The notes under the pieces were generated by a model that did not search any database, was not told where the DNA came from, and was given only the letters and a program-made list of their open reading frames with translations. Shown here in pieces: positions 26,747 to 33,954 of a DNA stretch of 53,024 nt (position 1 is the stretch's first letter; each line of letters opens with the position of its first letter). Where the stretch lies: positions 1 to 53,024 of the forward strand of contig URCQ01000018.1 in the NCBI GenBank assembly GCA_900546435.1, in the 5' to 3' direction. Made by a program: the position numbers and the translations under genes. The stretch comes from an uncultured Pseudobutyrivibrio sp. (GTDB lineage Bacteria; Bacillota; Clostridia; Lachnospirales; Lachnospiraceae).

Positions 26747-27370
26747 ATGAATATGATTACAGTAAATGCAATCGGGGATACATGTCCAATCCCGGTAGTA
26801 AAGACAAAGAAGGCAATTGAGGCTCTCACACAGCCGGACACAGTGGAGACACTTGTGGACAATGAAATTGCAGTAGAAAATTTAAAAAAGATGGCTGCAC
26901 AGAAGGGCTATAGCTGCGACAGCAATAAGCTCGACGACGGAAGCTACAGTGTAAAGCTGACAATTGAGACTCTTAACACAGGAGCGTTTTCGGATACAGA
27001 CGAAGCTTCACAGTACACATGCAGGCCGGCTACAGATAACAGAGTCGTTGTAATCCGCTCTTCATATATGGGAGAGGGCAGCGAGGAGCTGGGCAGTGTA
27101 CTCATAAAGGGCTTCATCTATGCACTTTCGCAGCAGGACAATCCGCCTGAAACCATGCTTTTCTACAATGGAGGAGCAAAGCTGACCTGTGATGGCTCAG
27201 AGTGCCTTGAGGATTTAAAGGAGCTTAAGAATCGTGGCGTGAAAATCTTTACCTGCGGAACATGTCTGAATTACTATGAGCTGTCAGATAAGCTTGCAGT
27301 CGGAGAGGTGACGAACATGTATGATATCGCCGAGAAAATGGCTGCAGCCTCTCTTATTGTGAGTCCTTAG
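26747..27370 (+). CDS. yedF: Sulfurtransferase-like selenium metabolism protein YedF
   Basis: A 207-residue two-domain protein. Residues 1-75 are a TusA/SirA-like domain with the CPxP motif (GDTCPIPVVKTKKAI, Cys13). Residues about 95-200 are a DsrE-like domain with RSSYMGEGSEELG, LFYNGGAKLTCDGSECLEDL and FTCGTCLNYYEL. This arrangement defines the selenium YedF family, which occurs with selD. TusA proteins relay sulfur as persulfide; Se relay from the desulfurase to SelD or cofactor is the likely role. The start is the ATG at 26747, 3-4 bases after AGGGAGG; upstream in-frame codons do not match the family. Confidence 0.92.
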   Translation: MNMITVNAIGDTCPIPVVKTKKAIEALTQPDTVETLVDNEIAVENLKKMAAQKGYSCDSNKLDDGSYSVKLTIETLNTGAFSDTDEASQYTCRPATDNRVVVIRSSYMGEGSEELGSVLIKGFIYALSQQDNPPETMLFYNGGAKLTCDGSECLEDLKELKNRGVKIFTCGTCLNYYELSDKLAVGEVTNMYDIAEKMAAASLIVSP

Positions 27371-27391
27371 TGTTATATTAAGTGTGATGTG

Positions 27392-27646
27392 ATGGATAAT
27401 AATTTGGTAAGAGAAAAGAAAAAGCGGCTAATCATTACCTTCGAGACTACCACAGCGCCGTTAAAGCTGGATATCAAGGGCAAGGCATGTGGTATTCCGG
27501 GGCGCACGATTCCTCTTCCGTCTGCTATATCGGCGGGCTGTGGTCTGGCATGGCGTGCAGAGCTTTCAGACAGGGAGAGCCTCATAGCCTTTATGAAGGA
27601 GCAGGACATTAGGTGGGAAGCCATGTATGAGCTTGAAATGTATTGA
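27392..27646 (+). CDS. DUF3343 protein, putative Se carrier-like
   Basis: An 84-residue protein of the DUF3343 family, often found beside yedF and selD and sometimes described as putative Se/S carrier. It has IITFETTTAPLKLD and the conserved region RTIPLPSAISAGCGLAWR, where the invariant Cys (about residue 51) is the presumed reactive site. A second Cys stands at KACGIPG. The ATG at 27392 is chosen; a GTG one codon upstream is also possible. It lies 21 bases after yedF and 14 before the FAD subunit gene. Its reaction is not known. Confidence 0.82.
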   Translation: MDNNLVREKKKRLIITFETTTAPLKLDIKGKACGIPGRTIPLPSAISAGCGLAWRAELSDRESLIAFMKEQDIRWEAMYELEMY

Positions 27647-27660
27647 TATAGGAGAAAAAT

Positions 27661-28512
27661 ATGTTTTATTACAATCAGTATGTGAGGGCGCAAAGCCTTG
27701 ATGAAGCCTATGAGCTTTATCAGAAAAAACCGAATTTTGTGCTGGGCGGCATGCTCTGGCTCAAAATGAAAAATAAGACACTTGGCACGGCAATTGATTT
27801 GTGCGATCTCGGACTTGACCGGATTGATGAGGATGAAAACGAGTTTAGAATCGGTGCATATGCAACCCTCAGGCAGATAGAGACACATGAAGCCCTGAAT
27901 GCATATACACACGGTGCAATCGCAGAGTCGGTCAGACATATCGTCGGAGTGCAGTTTAGAAATGTGGCGACTGTCGGAGGAAGCATCTGGGGCAGATTTG
28001 GATTTTCAGATGTCATGACGATTTTCAGGGCGCTGGGAGCAAAGGTGCAGCTTCGCAAGGCAGGAATTATGGATTTGGACGAGTTTGCGGCACTTCCAAG
28101 AACCACGCGCGATGTGCTCGTATCAGTAATAGTGCCGAAAAATGCAAAGGGCGTAGTATACTTAAGCCAGAGAAACCAGTCAACAGACTTTCCTGTGCTC
28201 ACATGTGCAGTGGCAAATAGAAACGGCAGGTATGTGGCGGTCATCGGAGCATCACCATATATGGCAGAGCCTGTGTGGGATAAGGACGGCATACTCGATG
28301 GTATAGTAGATGCAAAGACGCACGGTAATGTAGCTTTGACGGAGAACTCCGAGAACAATGCAAAAATAGATAAATTTGCAGAATATGTTGCAGAGCATAT
28401 CCGTTTTGGAAGCAATATAAGAGCAGGAGCCGAGTACAGAGAGATGATCTGCCAGGTGCTTACACGCCGCGCTGTCACACAGTCGCTTGACATCTGCGAT
28501 GATATAAGGTAA
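27661..28512 (+). CDS. Molybdenum hydroxylase FAD-binding subunit
   Basis: A 283-residue medium subunit of the xanthine dehydrogenase/CO dehydrogenase family, binding FAD to pass electrons from the Fe-S subunit to the acceptor. Family features are FVLGGMLWLKMKNK (the FAD loop seen as AGGT in other members), the segment VGVQFRNVATVGGSIWGRFGFSD, where NVATVGGSI is the core, and TRDVLVSVIVPK. The C-terminal CODH-FAD domain is present (about 180-275). It is preceded by GGAG close to the ATG. The gene is first of the three enzyme subunits, which follow in the order FAD, 2Fe-2S, molybdenum. Confidence 0.93.
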   Translation: MFYYNQYVRAQSLDEAYELYQKKPNFVLGGMLWLKMKNKTLGTAIDLCDLGLDRIDEDENEFRIGAYATLRQIETHEALNAYTHGAIAESVRHIVGVQFRNVATVGGSIWGRFGFSDVMTIFRALGAKVQLRKAGIMDLDEFAALPRTTRDVLVSVIVPKNAKGVVYLSQRNQSTDFPVLTCAVANRNGRYVAVIGASPYMAEPVWDKDGILDGIVDAKTHGNVALTENSENNAKIDKFAEYVAEHIRFGSNIRAGAEYREMICQVLTRRAVTQSLDICDDIR

Positions 28513-28605
28513 TCGCTACCGGATGCATGGAAGTTATGCAGGAAACTTTGGAAGCTTTATTAGTGTGATGACCTCAATGCACGAGCATTAAGTAGGAAGG
28601 AATTC

Positions 28606-29145
28606 ATGTATATGGATGTTAAAATAAAATTAAATGGAAAGTTAATAATCGACTCGGTTGACCAGGATATGGTGCTTTTGGACTTCTGCCGCAAGCACAA
28701 CTGCTTTTCAGTGAAGAGGGGCTGTGAGTCAGGCAACTGCGGTCTTTGTACAGTGCTTCTGGATGGAAAGCCTGTGCTGTCATGCAGCATGCCGATAGGC
28801 AGGGCAGACGGCAGAGCCGTGGATACCCTTGAGGGACTTGAGGAGGAAGCTAAGCAGTTTACAGGATTTTTTGCTGCACAGGGAGCGGATCAGTGCGGCT
28901 TCTGTAATCCAGGTTATATTGTAAATATTGTGGCACTTTTAAGAGAAAATCCTGACCCGACTGATGAGGAAGTTCTTGAGTATCTTTCAGGAAATCTGTG
29001 TCGTTGTACAGGATATCAGAGTCAGCTCCGCTCAATCAGAAATTTCTTAAACAGTAAGAAGGAGGGCGCACCTCTTAATCTCGAGGCAGGCGTCTACGGA
29101 GAGGATATCGGAAAGGAGTGGCAGGATGAGCACAAATCAAACTAA
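28606..29145 (+). CDS. Molybdenum hydroxylase 2Fe-2S subunit
   Basis: A 179-residue small subunit with two [2Fe-2S] clusters. The plant-type cluster uses Cys40, 45, 48 and 60 (GCESGNCGLCTV...C), and the second, all-helical cluster uses Cys97, 100, 132 and 134 (CGFCNPG and CRCTGY). These carry electrons between the molybdenum site and FAD. The ATG at 28606 has GGAAGG 6 bases upstream. The 3' end overlaps the large-subunit start by 20 bases, so the two are translationally coupled. The C-terminal 35 residues after the second cluster are a short extension. Confidence 0.95.
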   Translation: MYMDVKIKLNGKLIIDSVDQDMVLLDFCRKHNCFSVKRGCESGNCGLCTVLLDGKPVLSCSMPIGRADGRAVDTLEGLEEEAKQFTGFFAAQGADQCGFCNPGYIVNIVALLRENPDPTDEEVLEYLSGNLCRCTGYQSQLRSIRNFLNSKKEGAPLNLEAGVYGEDIGKEWQDEHKSN

Positions 29146-31501
29146 TGTAAACAGCTTCAACCGCGCGAGAAGGGATTACCACGCAGTTGGAAAATGTATA
29201 CCGAAGAAGGATTCGAGCCAGCTTTTACTCGGAAAGCCGGTATTTACTGATGATATCACACCGCGTGATGCGCTTGTCATAAAGCTTCTTAGAAGCCCCT
29301 ATGCGAATGCAATTGTCGAGGATGTAAAGACAGATATTGCTCTTAAGGTACCGGGCATGGTCGCAGTATACACCTGGGAGGATGTTCCGAAAAAGCGTTT
29401 TTCTATCGCAGGCCAGACCTTTCCGGAGCCGTCACCGTACGACAGACTAATCCTTGACCGTCATGTTAGAAGTGTAGGTGACGCTGTCGCTATTGTGGTA
29501 GGTGAATCGGAAAAGGCTGTAGACAAGGCTCTTAACATGATAAAAGTAAAGTACACGATTCTTGAACCGGTGCTTGACTTCAGAAAGTCGCTGGACAACA
29601 AGGTGCTTGTGCATCCTGAGGATGACTGGTCATCCAGCATAAATACAGGCGATGTAAAGCGCAATCTCATTCATCATGAGGAGGATGAGCATGGAAATGT
29701 AGAGAAAATTCTGTCGGAGTGCGATGAGATTATTGAGCACACCTATCGCATAAAGGCGGCGCAGCAGGCATATATGGAGACCTGCAGAGCATACTGTGAG
29801 ATAGACAGATACGGCAGGCTTCACTGCATCAGCTCGACACAGATTGTTTTCCACCTGCGCCGAATACTGTCCAATGCACTCGATATTCCTAAGTCCATGG
29901 TGCGTGCTGAAAAGCCGCGTATCGGAGGAGGCTTTGGTGCCAAGCAGACAGCGGTCTGTGAGGTATATCCGGCATTTGTTACCTGGAAGACAAAGCGTCC
30001 GAGCAAGATAATCTACAGCAGAAAAGAGTGCCAGACTATCGCGTCACCGCGTCATGAGATGGAGGTCACCGTGCGTCTTGGAGCAATGAGGGATGGTCAT
30101 ATAAGGGCGATAGATCTTTATACGCTGTCAAATGGTGGAGCATACGGAGAGCATAGCACTACAACAGTAGGACTCTCAGGTCATAAATCGCTCCCTCTTT
30201 ATACAGGAGGCTGCGAGGCAACCAGATTTTCGTGCGATGTTGTGTACACAAACGTGCAGGCGGCAGGAGCATATAGAGGCTATGGAGCTACACAGGGTAT
30301 CTTTGCACTTGAATCAACTGTCAATGAGCTCGCTGAAAAGCTGCATATAGACCCGGTTGAGCTTCGTTTGAAAAATATCGTCCGTGAGGGCATGTTTATG
30401 CCGGCATATTTTGGCGAGACAGCCAATGCATGTGCACTCGACAGATGCATAATGCACTGTGCGGATAATTTCCATTGGGCAGACAAGTATCCTGTCCGCG
30501 ATATGGAAAATGGCAAGGTTCGTGCGGCAGGCATGGCACTTGCAATGCAGGGCTCCTGCATATCAAATGTAGATGTCGGATCGTGTACCTTAAAGCTTTC
30601 AGACTGTGGCACCTACAATATGATGATAGGCGCGGCAGACATGGGAACAGGCTGTGATACCATACTTGCGCAGATGGCGGCTGAGGTACTCGACTGCGAG
30701 CCGGATGATATAACCGTGTTTGGAGCGGATACGGATGCTTCTCCTTATGATTCAGGTTCATATGCCTCATCAACCACCTACATTACAGGAATGGCCACAC
30801 AGAATGCAGCACTTGAGCTTCGTGAAAACATAAAGAAAATCGGTGCACAGATGCTGGGCCATGCTGCATCAGAGGTGGATTTTGACGGCAAAGAGGTGTA
30901 TATCATAAATCCGGACGGTGCAGACAATGGGGAGGTTTGCGTAAGTCTTTCCGATATAGCAACAAAATCACAGGTCAACAACACGATACCTGTAGATGTC
31001 ACAGCGACATATTCATCACCTGTTTCACCTCCTCCATACATGGTAGGAATGGTCGAGATAGAGCTTGATAAGGAGACAGGAGCAGTTAAAATACTTGATT
31101 ATCAGGCTGTTGTGGACTGCGGAATTCCGGTCAATCCAAACCTCGCGCGTGTACAGACCGAGGGCGGCATAGGTCAGGGAATAGGCATGGCGCTTTATGA
31201 GAATGTCACCTACAATGCTGGTGGAAAAATCGCAGAAAATGACCTCATGCAGTACAAGATACCGACACGACAGGATGTGGGCAATATCAATGTCGAATTT
31301 GAGACAAGCTATGAGCCGTCAGGCCCATTCGGAGTTAAGTCAATCGGTGAGATAGTTATCAATACACCGGCTCCTGCGCTGGCACATGCCATTTATCGCG
31401 CAACAGGCGTATGGCACAGGACAGTTCCGTTTACCCCTGAAAAAATACTTATGGGAATGGTAGACCCAAACTGGCACGAAAAGGACCTTAGAGTGAAATG
31501 A
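29126..31501 (+). CDS. Selenium-dependent molybdenum hydroxylase, molybdenum-binding subunit
   Basis: A 791-residue large subunit of the xanthine dehydrogenase superfamily. An N-terminal aldehyde oxidase/XDH a/b hammerhead domain (about 20-150) is followed by molybdopterin-binding domains with RIGGGFGAKQ (265-274), GAYRGYGATQG, DMGTGCDT and the catalytic-Glu region FGVKSIGEIV near 740. No in-frame TGA needs explaining: in this class selenium is a labile ligand of the cofactor, not selenocysteine. The SDMH assignment comes from neighbours (yqeB, yqeC, selD, yedF). Substrate is not fixed by sequence; xanthine, hypoxanthine, purine or nicotinate are possible, and the nucleobase permease favours a purine. 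GGAGTGGCAGG precedes the ATG. Confidence 0.93.
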   Translation: MSTNQTNVNSFNRARRDYHAVGKCIPKKDSSQLLLGKPVFTDDITPRDALVIKLLRSPYANAIVEDVKTDIALKVPGMVAVYTWEDVPKKRFSIAGQTFPEPSPYDRLILDRHVRSVGDAVAIVVGESEKAVDKALNMIKVKYTILEPVLDFRKSLDNKVLVHPEDDWSSSINTGDVKRNLIHHEEDEHGNVEKILSECDEIIEHTYRIKAAQQAYMETCRAYCEIDRYGRLHCISSTQIVFHLRRILSNALDIPKSMVRAEKPRIGGGFGAKQTAVCEVYPAFVTWKTKRPSKIIYSRKECQTIASPRHEMEVTVRLGAMRDGHIRAIDLYTLSNGGAYGEHSTTTVGLSGHKSLPLYTGGCEATRFSCDVVYTNVQAAGAYRGYGATQGIFALESTVNELAEKLHIDPVELRLKNIVREGMFMPAYFGETANACALDRCIMHCADNFHWADKYPVRDMENGKVRAAGMALAMQGSCISNVDVGSCTLKLSDCGTYNMMIGAADMGTGCDTILAQMAAEVLDCEPDDITVFGADTDASPYDSGSYASSTTYITGMATQNAALELRENIKKIGAQMLGHAASEVDFDGKEVYIINPDGADNGEVCVSLSDIATKSQVNNTIPVDVTATYSSPVSPPPYMVGMVEIELDKETGAVKILDYQAVVDCGIPVNPNLARVQTEGGIGQGIGMALYENVTYNAGGKIAENDLMQYKIPTRQDVGNINVEFETSYEPSGPFGVKSIGEIVINTPAPALAHAIYRATGVWHRTVPFTPEKILMGMVDPNWHEKDLRVK

Positions 31502-32142
31502 TTCATATCATATACATGGCGGCTGGAAACAGCCGCCGTTTTGGAAGTAACAAACTGTTTTATGAGCTGGATGGAAAACCTATGTACAGGCATTTGCTTG
31601 ATCGCTTGGCGGAAATTAAAAATAGATATAATAAATCAAAATCAGACAGCCAGACCATAGATATAACAGTTGTCACCCGTTACCGGGAAATATTGGACTA
31701 CTGCGCATGTATCCCAGATTGCCATGCAGTCATAAGTCCGGACAGCGAAAAAGGCATATCCTACACTATAAAGGCAGGAATTATGGCGGTGCAGGAGCAG
31801 AAAAAGCTTAAGAAAAGCAGTGAAGTGACGCATCATACTGCCGAAAAAGAGGAATATTACATGTTTGCAGTAGCTGACCAGCCATATTTAAAAAGTCAAA
31901 GCGTGATTAAATTAATAGACAGAGTGCTTAAAAATACAGGGGGTAAGCGATTGGCGTTTTCACTTCGTTGTGGAGATGCTGTAGGCAACCCGTGTGTATT
32001 TAATTCATCGCTTATACCACAACTTTTATCACTGGAGGGTGATAAGGGTGGCAGAAGTGTGGCAAAGAAGCATGACTGTGTATATGTAGATATTGCAGAT
32101 GAGAGAGAGCTGATGGATATAGATACATATTTAATCCGCTAA
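31498..32142 (+). CDS. MocA-like molybdenum cofactor nucleotidyltransferase
   Basis: A 214-residue NTP-transferase of the MocA/MobA-like group. The N-terminal nucleotide-binding loop is MAAGNSRRFGSNKL (7-20), followed by a YELDGKPMYRHLLDRL helix; VADQPYLKSQSVIKLID and GNPCVFNSSLIPQLLSLEGDKG (key GNPCVFNSS) are typical of the group. MocA attaches CMP to molybdopterin for xanthine-dehydrogenase-type enzymes, which fits the gene at the end of the subunit genes. Cytidine rather than guanine is inferred from context. Its ATG overlaps the large-subunit stop (ATGA). A Lys/Ser/Glu-rich loop at about residues 100-118 is an insertion. It is the last gene of the cluster. Confidence 0.88.
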   Translation: MIHIIYMAAGNSRRFGSNKLFYELDGKPMYRHLLDRLAEIKNRYNKSKSDSQTIDITVVTRYREILDYCACIPDCHAVISPDSEKGISYTIKAGIMAVQEQKKLKKSSEVTHHTAEKEEYYMFAVADQPYLKSQSVIKLIDRVLKNTGGKRLAFSLRCGDAVGNPCVFNSSLIPQLLSLEGDKGGRSVAKKHDCVYVDIADERELMDIDTYLIR

Positions 32143-32195
32143 TTTACTGCCTTTAAGCAGTAAATTGCTACTTTCTCAGTGTAGTGCGGGTCAAT

Positions 32196-32245
32196 AAGAC
32201 ATACATCGAATTGCATGCAAGCATGCATAGATGATGTCTTTTCCC
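32196..32245 (+). terminator. Terminator of the SDMH cluster
   Basis: A long hairpin: AAGACAT(A)CATC pairs with GATGATGTCTT, enclosing an inner TGCATGC/GCATGCA stem, then TTTTCCCCC. It stands 54 bases after the last cluster gene. A second small hairpin, ATTTACTGC/GCAGTAAAT, overlaps the preceding stop. Confidence 0.7.
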
Positions 32246-32286
32246 CCTTGAATTATACATATTTCATACAGATTTCCATATACTAC

Positions 32287-32328
32287 GTATAATCCAATTA
32301 CCCTCAAAAGAGGATAATTGGATTATAC
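32287..32328. repeat. 19-bp near-perfect inverted repeat with 4-base loop
   Basis: Left arm GTATAATCCAATTACCCTC (32287-32305), loop AAAA, right arm the reverse complement with one mismatch (32310-32328). It lies just before a broken ORF6N gene and after the cluster terminator. There is no T-run behind it. It may be an operator or the end of a mobile fragment. Confidence 0.8.
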
Positions 32329-32335
32329 GAGTTTT

Positions 32336-32652
32336 ATGGCAGAAGATAAAAAAAGGAAATTGCTGTTGCAGTAATAAATGTAACAGAAGAATACCTGAAA
32401 GAAAAACTCTATGAGGTTAGAGGGAAATAGGTATTGTTGGATGCTGATTTAGCAGAAATATATGGGTATACAAATAAAAGATTTAATGAGCAGGTGAGAA
32501 ATAATATTGAGAAATTTGATCCTGATTTTATGTTTGAATTGACAGATGACGAGACAGAGTATTTGCGGACGAATTTTTCGACCGCAAATATAAGCTCAAA
32601 AAGTCGTTATAATCCACATGTATTTACAGAGCAAGAAAACAAGATGTTACAT
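32336..32652 (+). pseudogene. ORF6N-domain antirepressor-like gene, degraded
   Basis: The reading runs MAEDKK, then needs one extra A in the run of A at 32348-32354 to continue EIAVAVINVTEEYLKEKL. It then meets TAG at 32428 where Lys is expected, and goes on with VLLDADLAEIYGYTNKRFNE and NPHVFTEQ, after which similarity stops. The conserved LDADLAxxYGxxTKRFNEQV pattern marks the ORF6N domain, found in phage and prophage antirepressors and in related KilA-N proteins. So there is one frameshift, one nonsense codon and loss of the 3' half. No function is expected now. Confidence 0.75.
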
Positions 32653-32653
32653 A

Positions 32654-32794
32654 TATACTCGTGTGTCTACGGCTATTCAGGTTGACGGATATAGTCTTGA
32701 TGCACAGAAGGACAAGCTGAGAAAATATGCAGAATTTCAGGACATGGAGATAGTGGGGGAGTATTCGGATGAAGGACATTCCGGAAAGACGTGA
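32654..32794 (+). pseudogene. Serine recombinase N-terminal fragment
   Basis: A 46-codon fragment reading YTRVSTAIQVDGYSLDAQKD and ending EYSDEGHSGK-T-stop. RVST with the nucleophilic Ser, the DGYSLDAQ helix and the YSDEGHSGK strand are the start of a large serine recombinase of the TnpX/phage-integrase type. The beginning abuts the ORF6N remnant and the end is cut within the catalytic domain, so it is a relic of a lost mobile element. Confidence 0.8.
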
Positions 32795-32975
32795 AGATGG
32801 TAATTGGATTAGGAATATCAAATTTCGGTTTCCACTACCGATTCTTAGAGATGGCAAGGAAGTAGTTCGAGTCGATGGTATTTCTTTGGATAAAGAGCAG
32901 CCTGATGAGCATACTGTTACCTTGGAAAAGTTTCCGACACTTGAAACTGTCTGCTTGCTGTCGAAGAAAAGATAA
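32769..32975 (+). pseudogene. Unrecognised gene fragment
   Basis: A 68-codon frame overlapping the end of the recombinase fragment. From residue about 7 it reads REDGNWIRNIKFRFPLPIL and ends EKFPTLETVCLLSKK. This looks like the conserved internal-to-C-terminal part of a protein carried by clostridial integrative elements, but I cannot name the family. The ATG lacks a ribosome site. It is treated as a fragment fused behind the recombinase relic rather than a working gene. Confidence 0.25.
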
Positions 32976-33086
32976 ATAAAGGCTGAAAAGCGGTGTAAAA
33001 AATAAAGTTTCGTCACAAAAGCAATTATGCAAATGCTTGCAATTGTAAGCAAAAGCGAATATGATGAAGAAAAAGGAGGCGATACT

Positions 33087-33383
33087 ATGGCAAATACATC
33101 CGCTGTTTATGCAAGAATAGATACGAATCTCAAGGATAATGCTGAGAGCATTCTTTCTCAGCTTGGCATTTCTCCATCTAGTGCAATCCAGATGCTTTAT
33201 AGCCAGATTGTACTGAAAAAGGGTATGCCGTTTGAATTGAAAAAGCCATTAGCTGTTGGTGCAATGACCAGAGAAGAACTTGATGCAGAACTCCAGAAGG
33301 GTGTTGATTCCATCAAAGCAGGAAAGGTATATTCTGCAGATGAAGTTGACGCGATACTTGCAAAGGAGTTTGGCATTCGATGA
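33087..33383 (+). CDS. RelB/DinJ-family antitoxin
   Basis: A 98-residue ribbon-helix-helix antitoxin of the RelB/DinJ type. The N-terminal ANTSAVYARIDTNLKDNAES followed by ILSQLGISPSSAIQMLYSQI (the RHH dimer) is characteristic, and the middle segment MPFELKKP is well conserved. The C-terminal part, which normally wraps the toxin, is present (ELQKGVDSIKAGKVYSADEV). AAAGGAGG stands 7 bases before the ATG; an upstream in-frame ATG at 33027 is not needed. The frame is intact, but the toxin gene that should follow is beheaded, so this is an orphan antitoxin. Confidence 0.88.
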   Translation: MANTSAVYARIDTNLKDNAESILSQLGISPSSAIQMLYSQIVLKKGMPFELKKPLAVGAMTREELDAELQKGVDSIKAGKVYSADEVDAILAKEFGIR

Positions 33384-33394
33384 AAATGCATTAA

Positions 33395-33514
33395 CTTCCG
33401 GTAGACAACTTTATTGTGTATTATCTTGTCAATGATAAAGAAAGGACAGTTACAGTAGCACGAATATTCTACGGTGGTCGAGAGAACGAAGAAATTATAA
33501 ATTCAAATAAATAA
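33395..33514 (+). pseudogene. RelE/YafQ-type toxin, C-terminal remnant
   Basis: Directly behind the antitoxin, a 39-codon frame without start reads LPVDNFIVYYLVNDKE and RTVTVARIFYGGREN, the C-terminal strands of RelE/ParE-superfamily toxins. The N-terminal half is missing: only a few bases separate the antitoxin stop from this fragment. The toxin is therefore inactive. Confidence 0.78.
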
Positions 33515-33534
33515 ACAGAAGAGGAGCTTTTTGT

Positions 33535-33793
33535 GTGAAAACAAAAGCTCCATTTTCATTTGACCCAAAAGAAGCAAAGGACATTCTGATTGAACTGAGG
33601 GAAAGTACTGGAATGAATCACAAACAGTTCTGTGAATATTTTGAAATCCCATATATGACAGTCAGTGATTGGGAGCATGGGAAAAAGCATGTGCCAAGTA
33701 TTTCCTGCGCTTGCTGGAGTATTACGTGAGGATGGAACAGATGATGGTAGTGTGGAGCTTTGGTATGACAGGGAATTGATGGAGAGAAGTTGA
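33535..33793 (+). pseudogene. Helix-turn-helix (XRE-like) gene with frameshifts
   Basis: From a GTG with GAGGAG upstream it reads KDILIELRESTGMNHKQFCE and YFEIPYMTVSDWEHGKKHVP, a helix-turn-helix of the XRE/putative-transcriptional-regulator type. A shift near 33690 is needed to go on with YFLRLLEYYV, and a second near 33730 to end in DDGSVELWYDRELMERS. The uninterrupted frame stops after 64 codons. The parent protein is probably a small antitoxin-like or prophage regulator. Confidence 0.65.
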
Positions 33794-33800
33794 TGATATT

Positions 33801-33954
33801 ATGCTTACCAGATATGTCTGCTATCTCATTGCACAAAATGGTGATCCTAGAAAAGAAGAGATTGCTTTTGCTCAGAGCTATTTTGCCGTTCAGACAAGAA
33901 AGCAGGAACAGATAGAAGAAAGAATCGCATATCAATGTCATGCAACTATTTTCT
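33801..33954 (+). pseudogene. DinD-like (Bro-N) internal fragment
   Basis: The frame reads MLTRYVCYLIAQNGDPRKEE and AFAQSYFAVQTRKQEQIEER, which closely resembles the core of DNA-damage-inducible protein D and related Bro-N antirepressors. Both ends are missing; after about 33954 it runs into the convergent Abi gene. It belongs to the same cluster of relics. Confidence 0.7.

Noticed and set aside
29126..31501. Selenocysteine codon in the hydroxylase large subunit
   Set aside because: The frame has no internal TGA, and this enzyme class holds selenium as a cofactor ligand.
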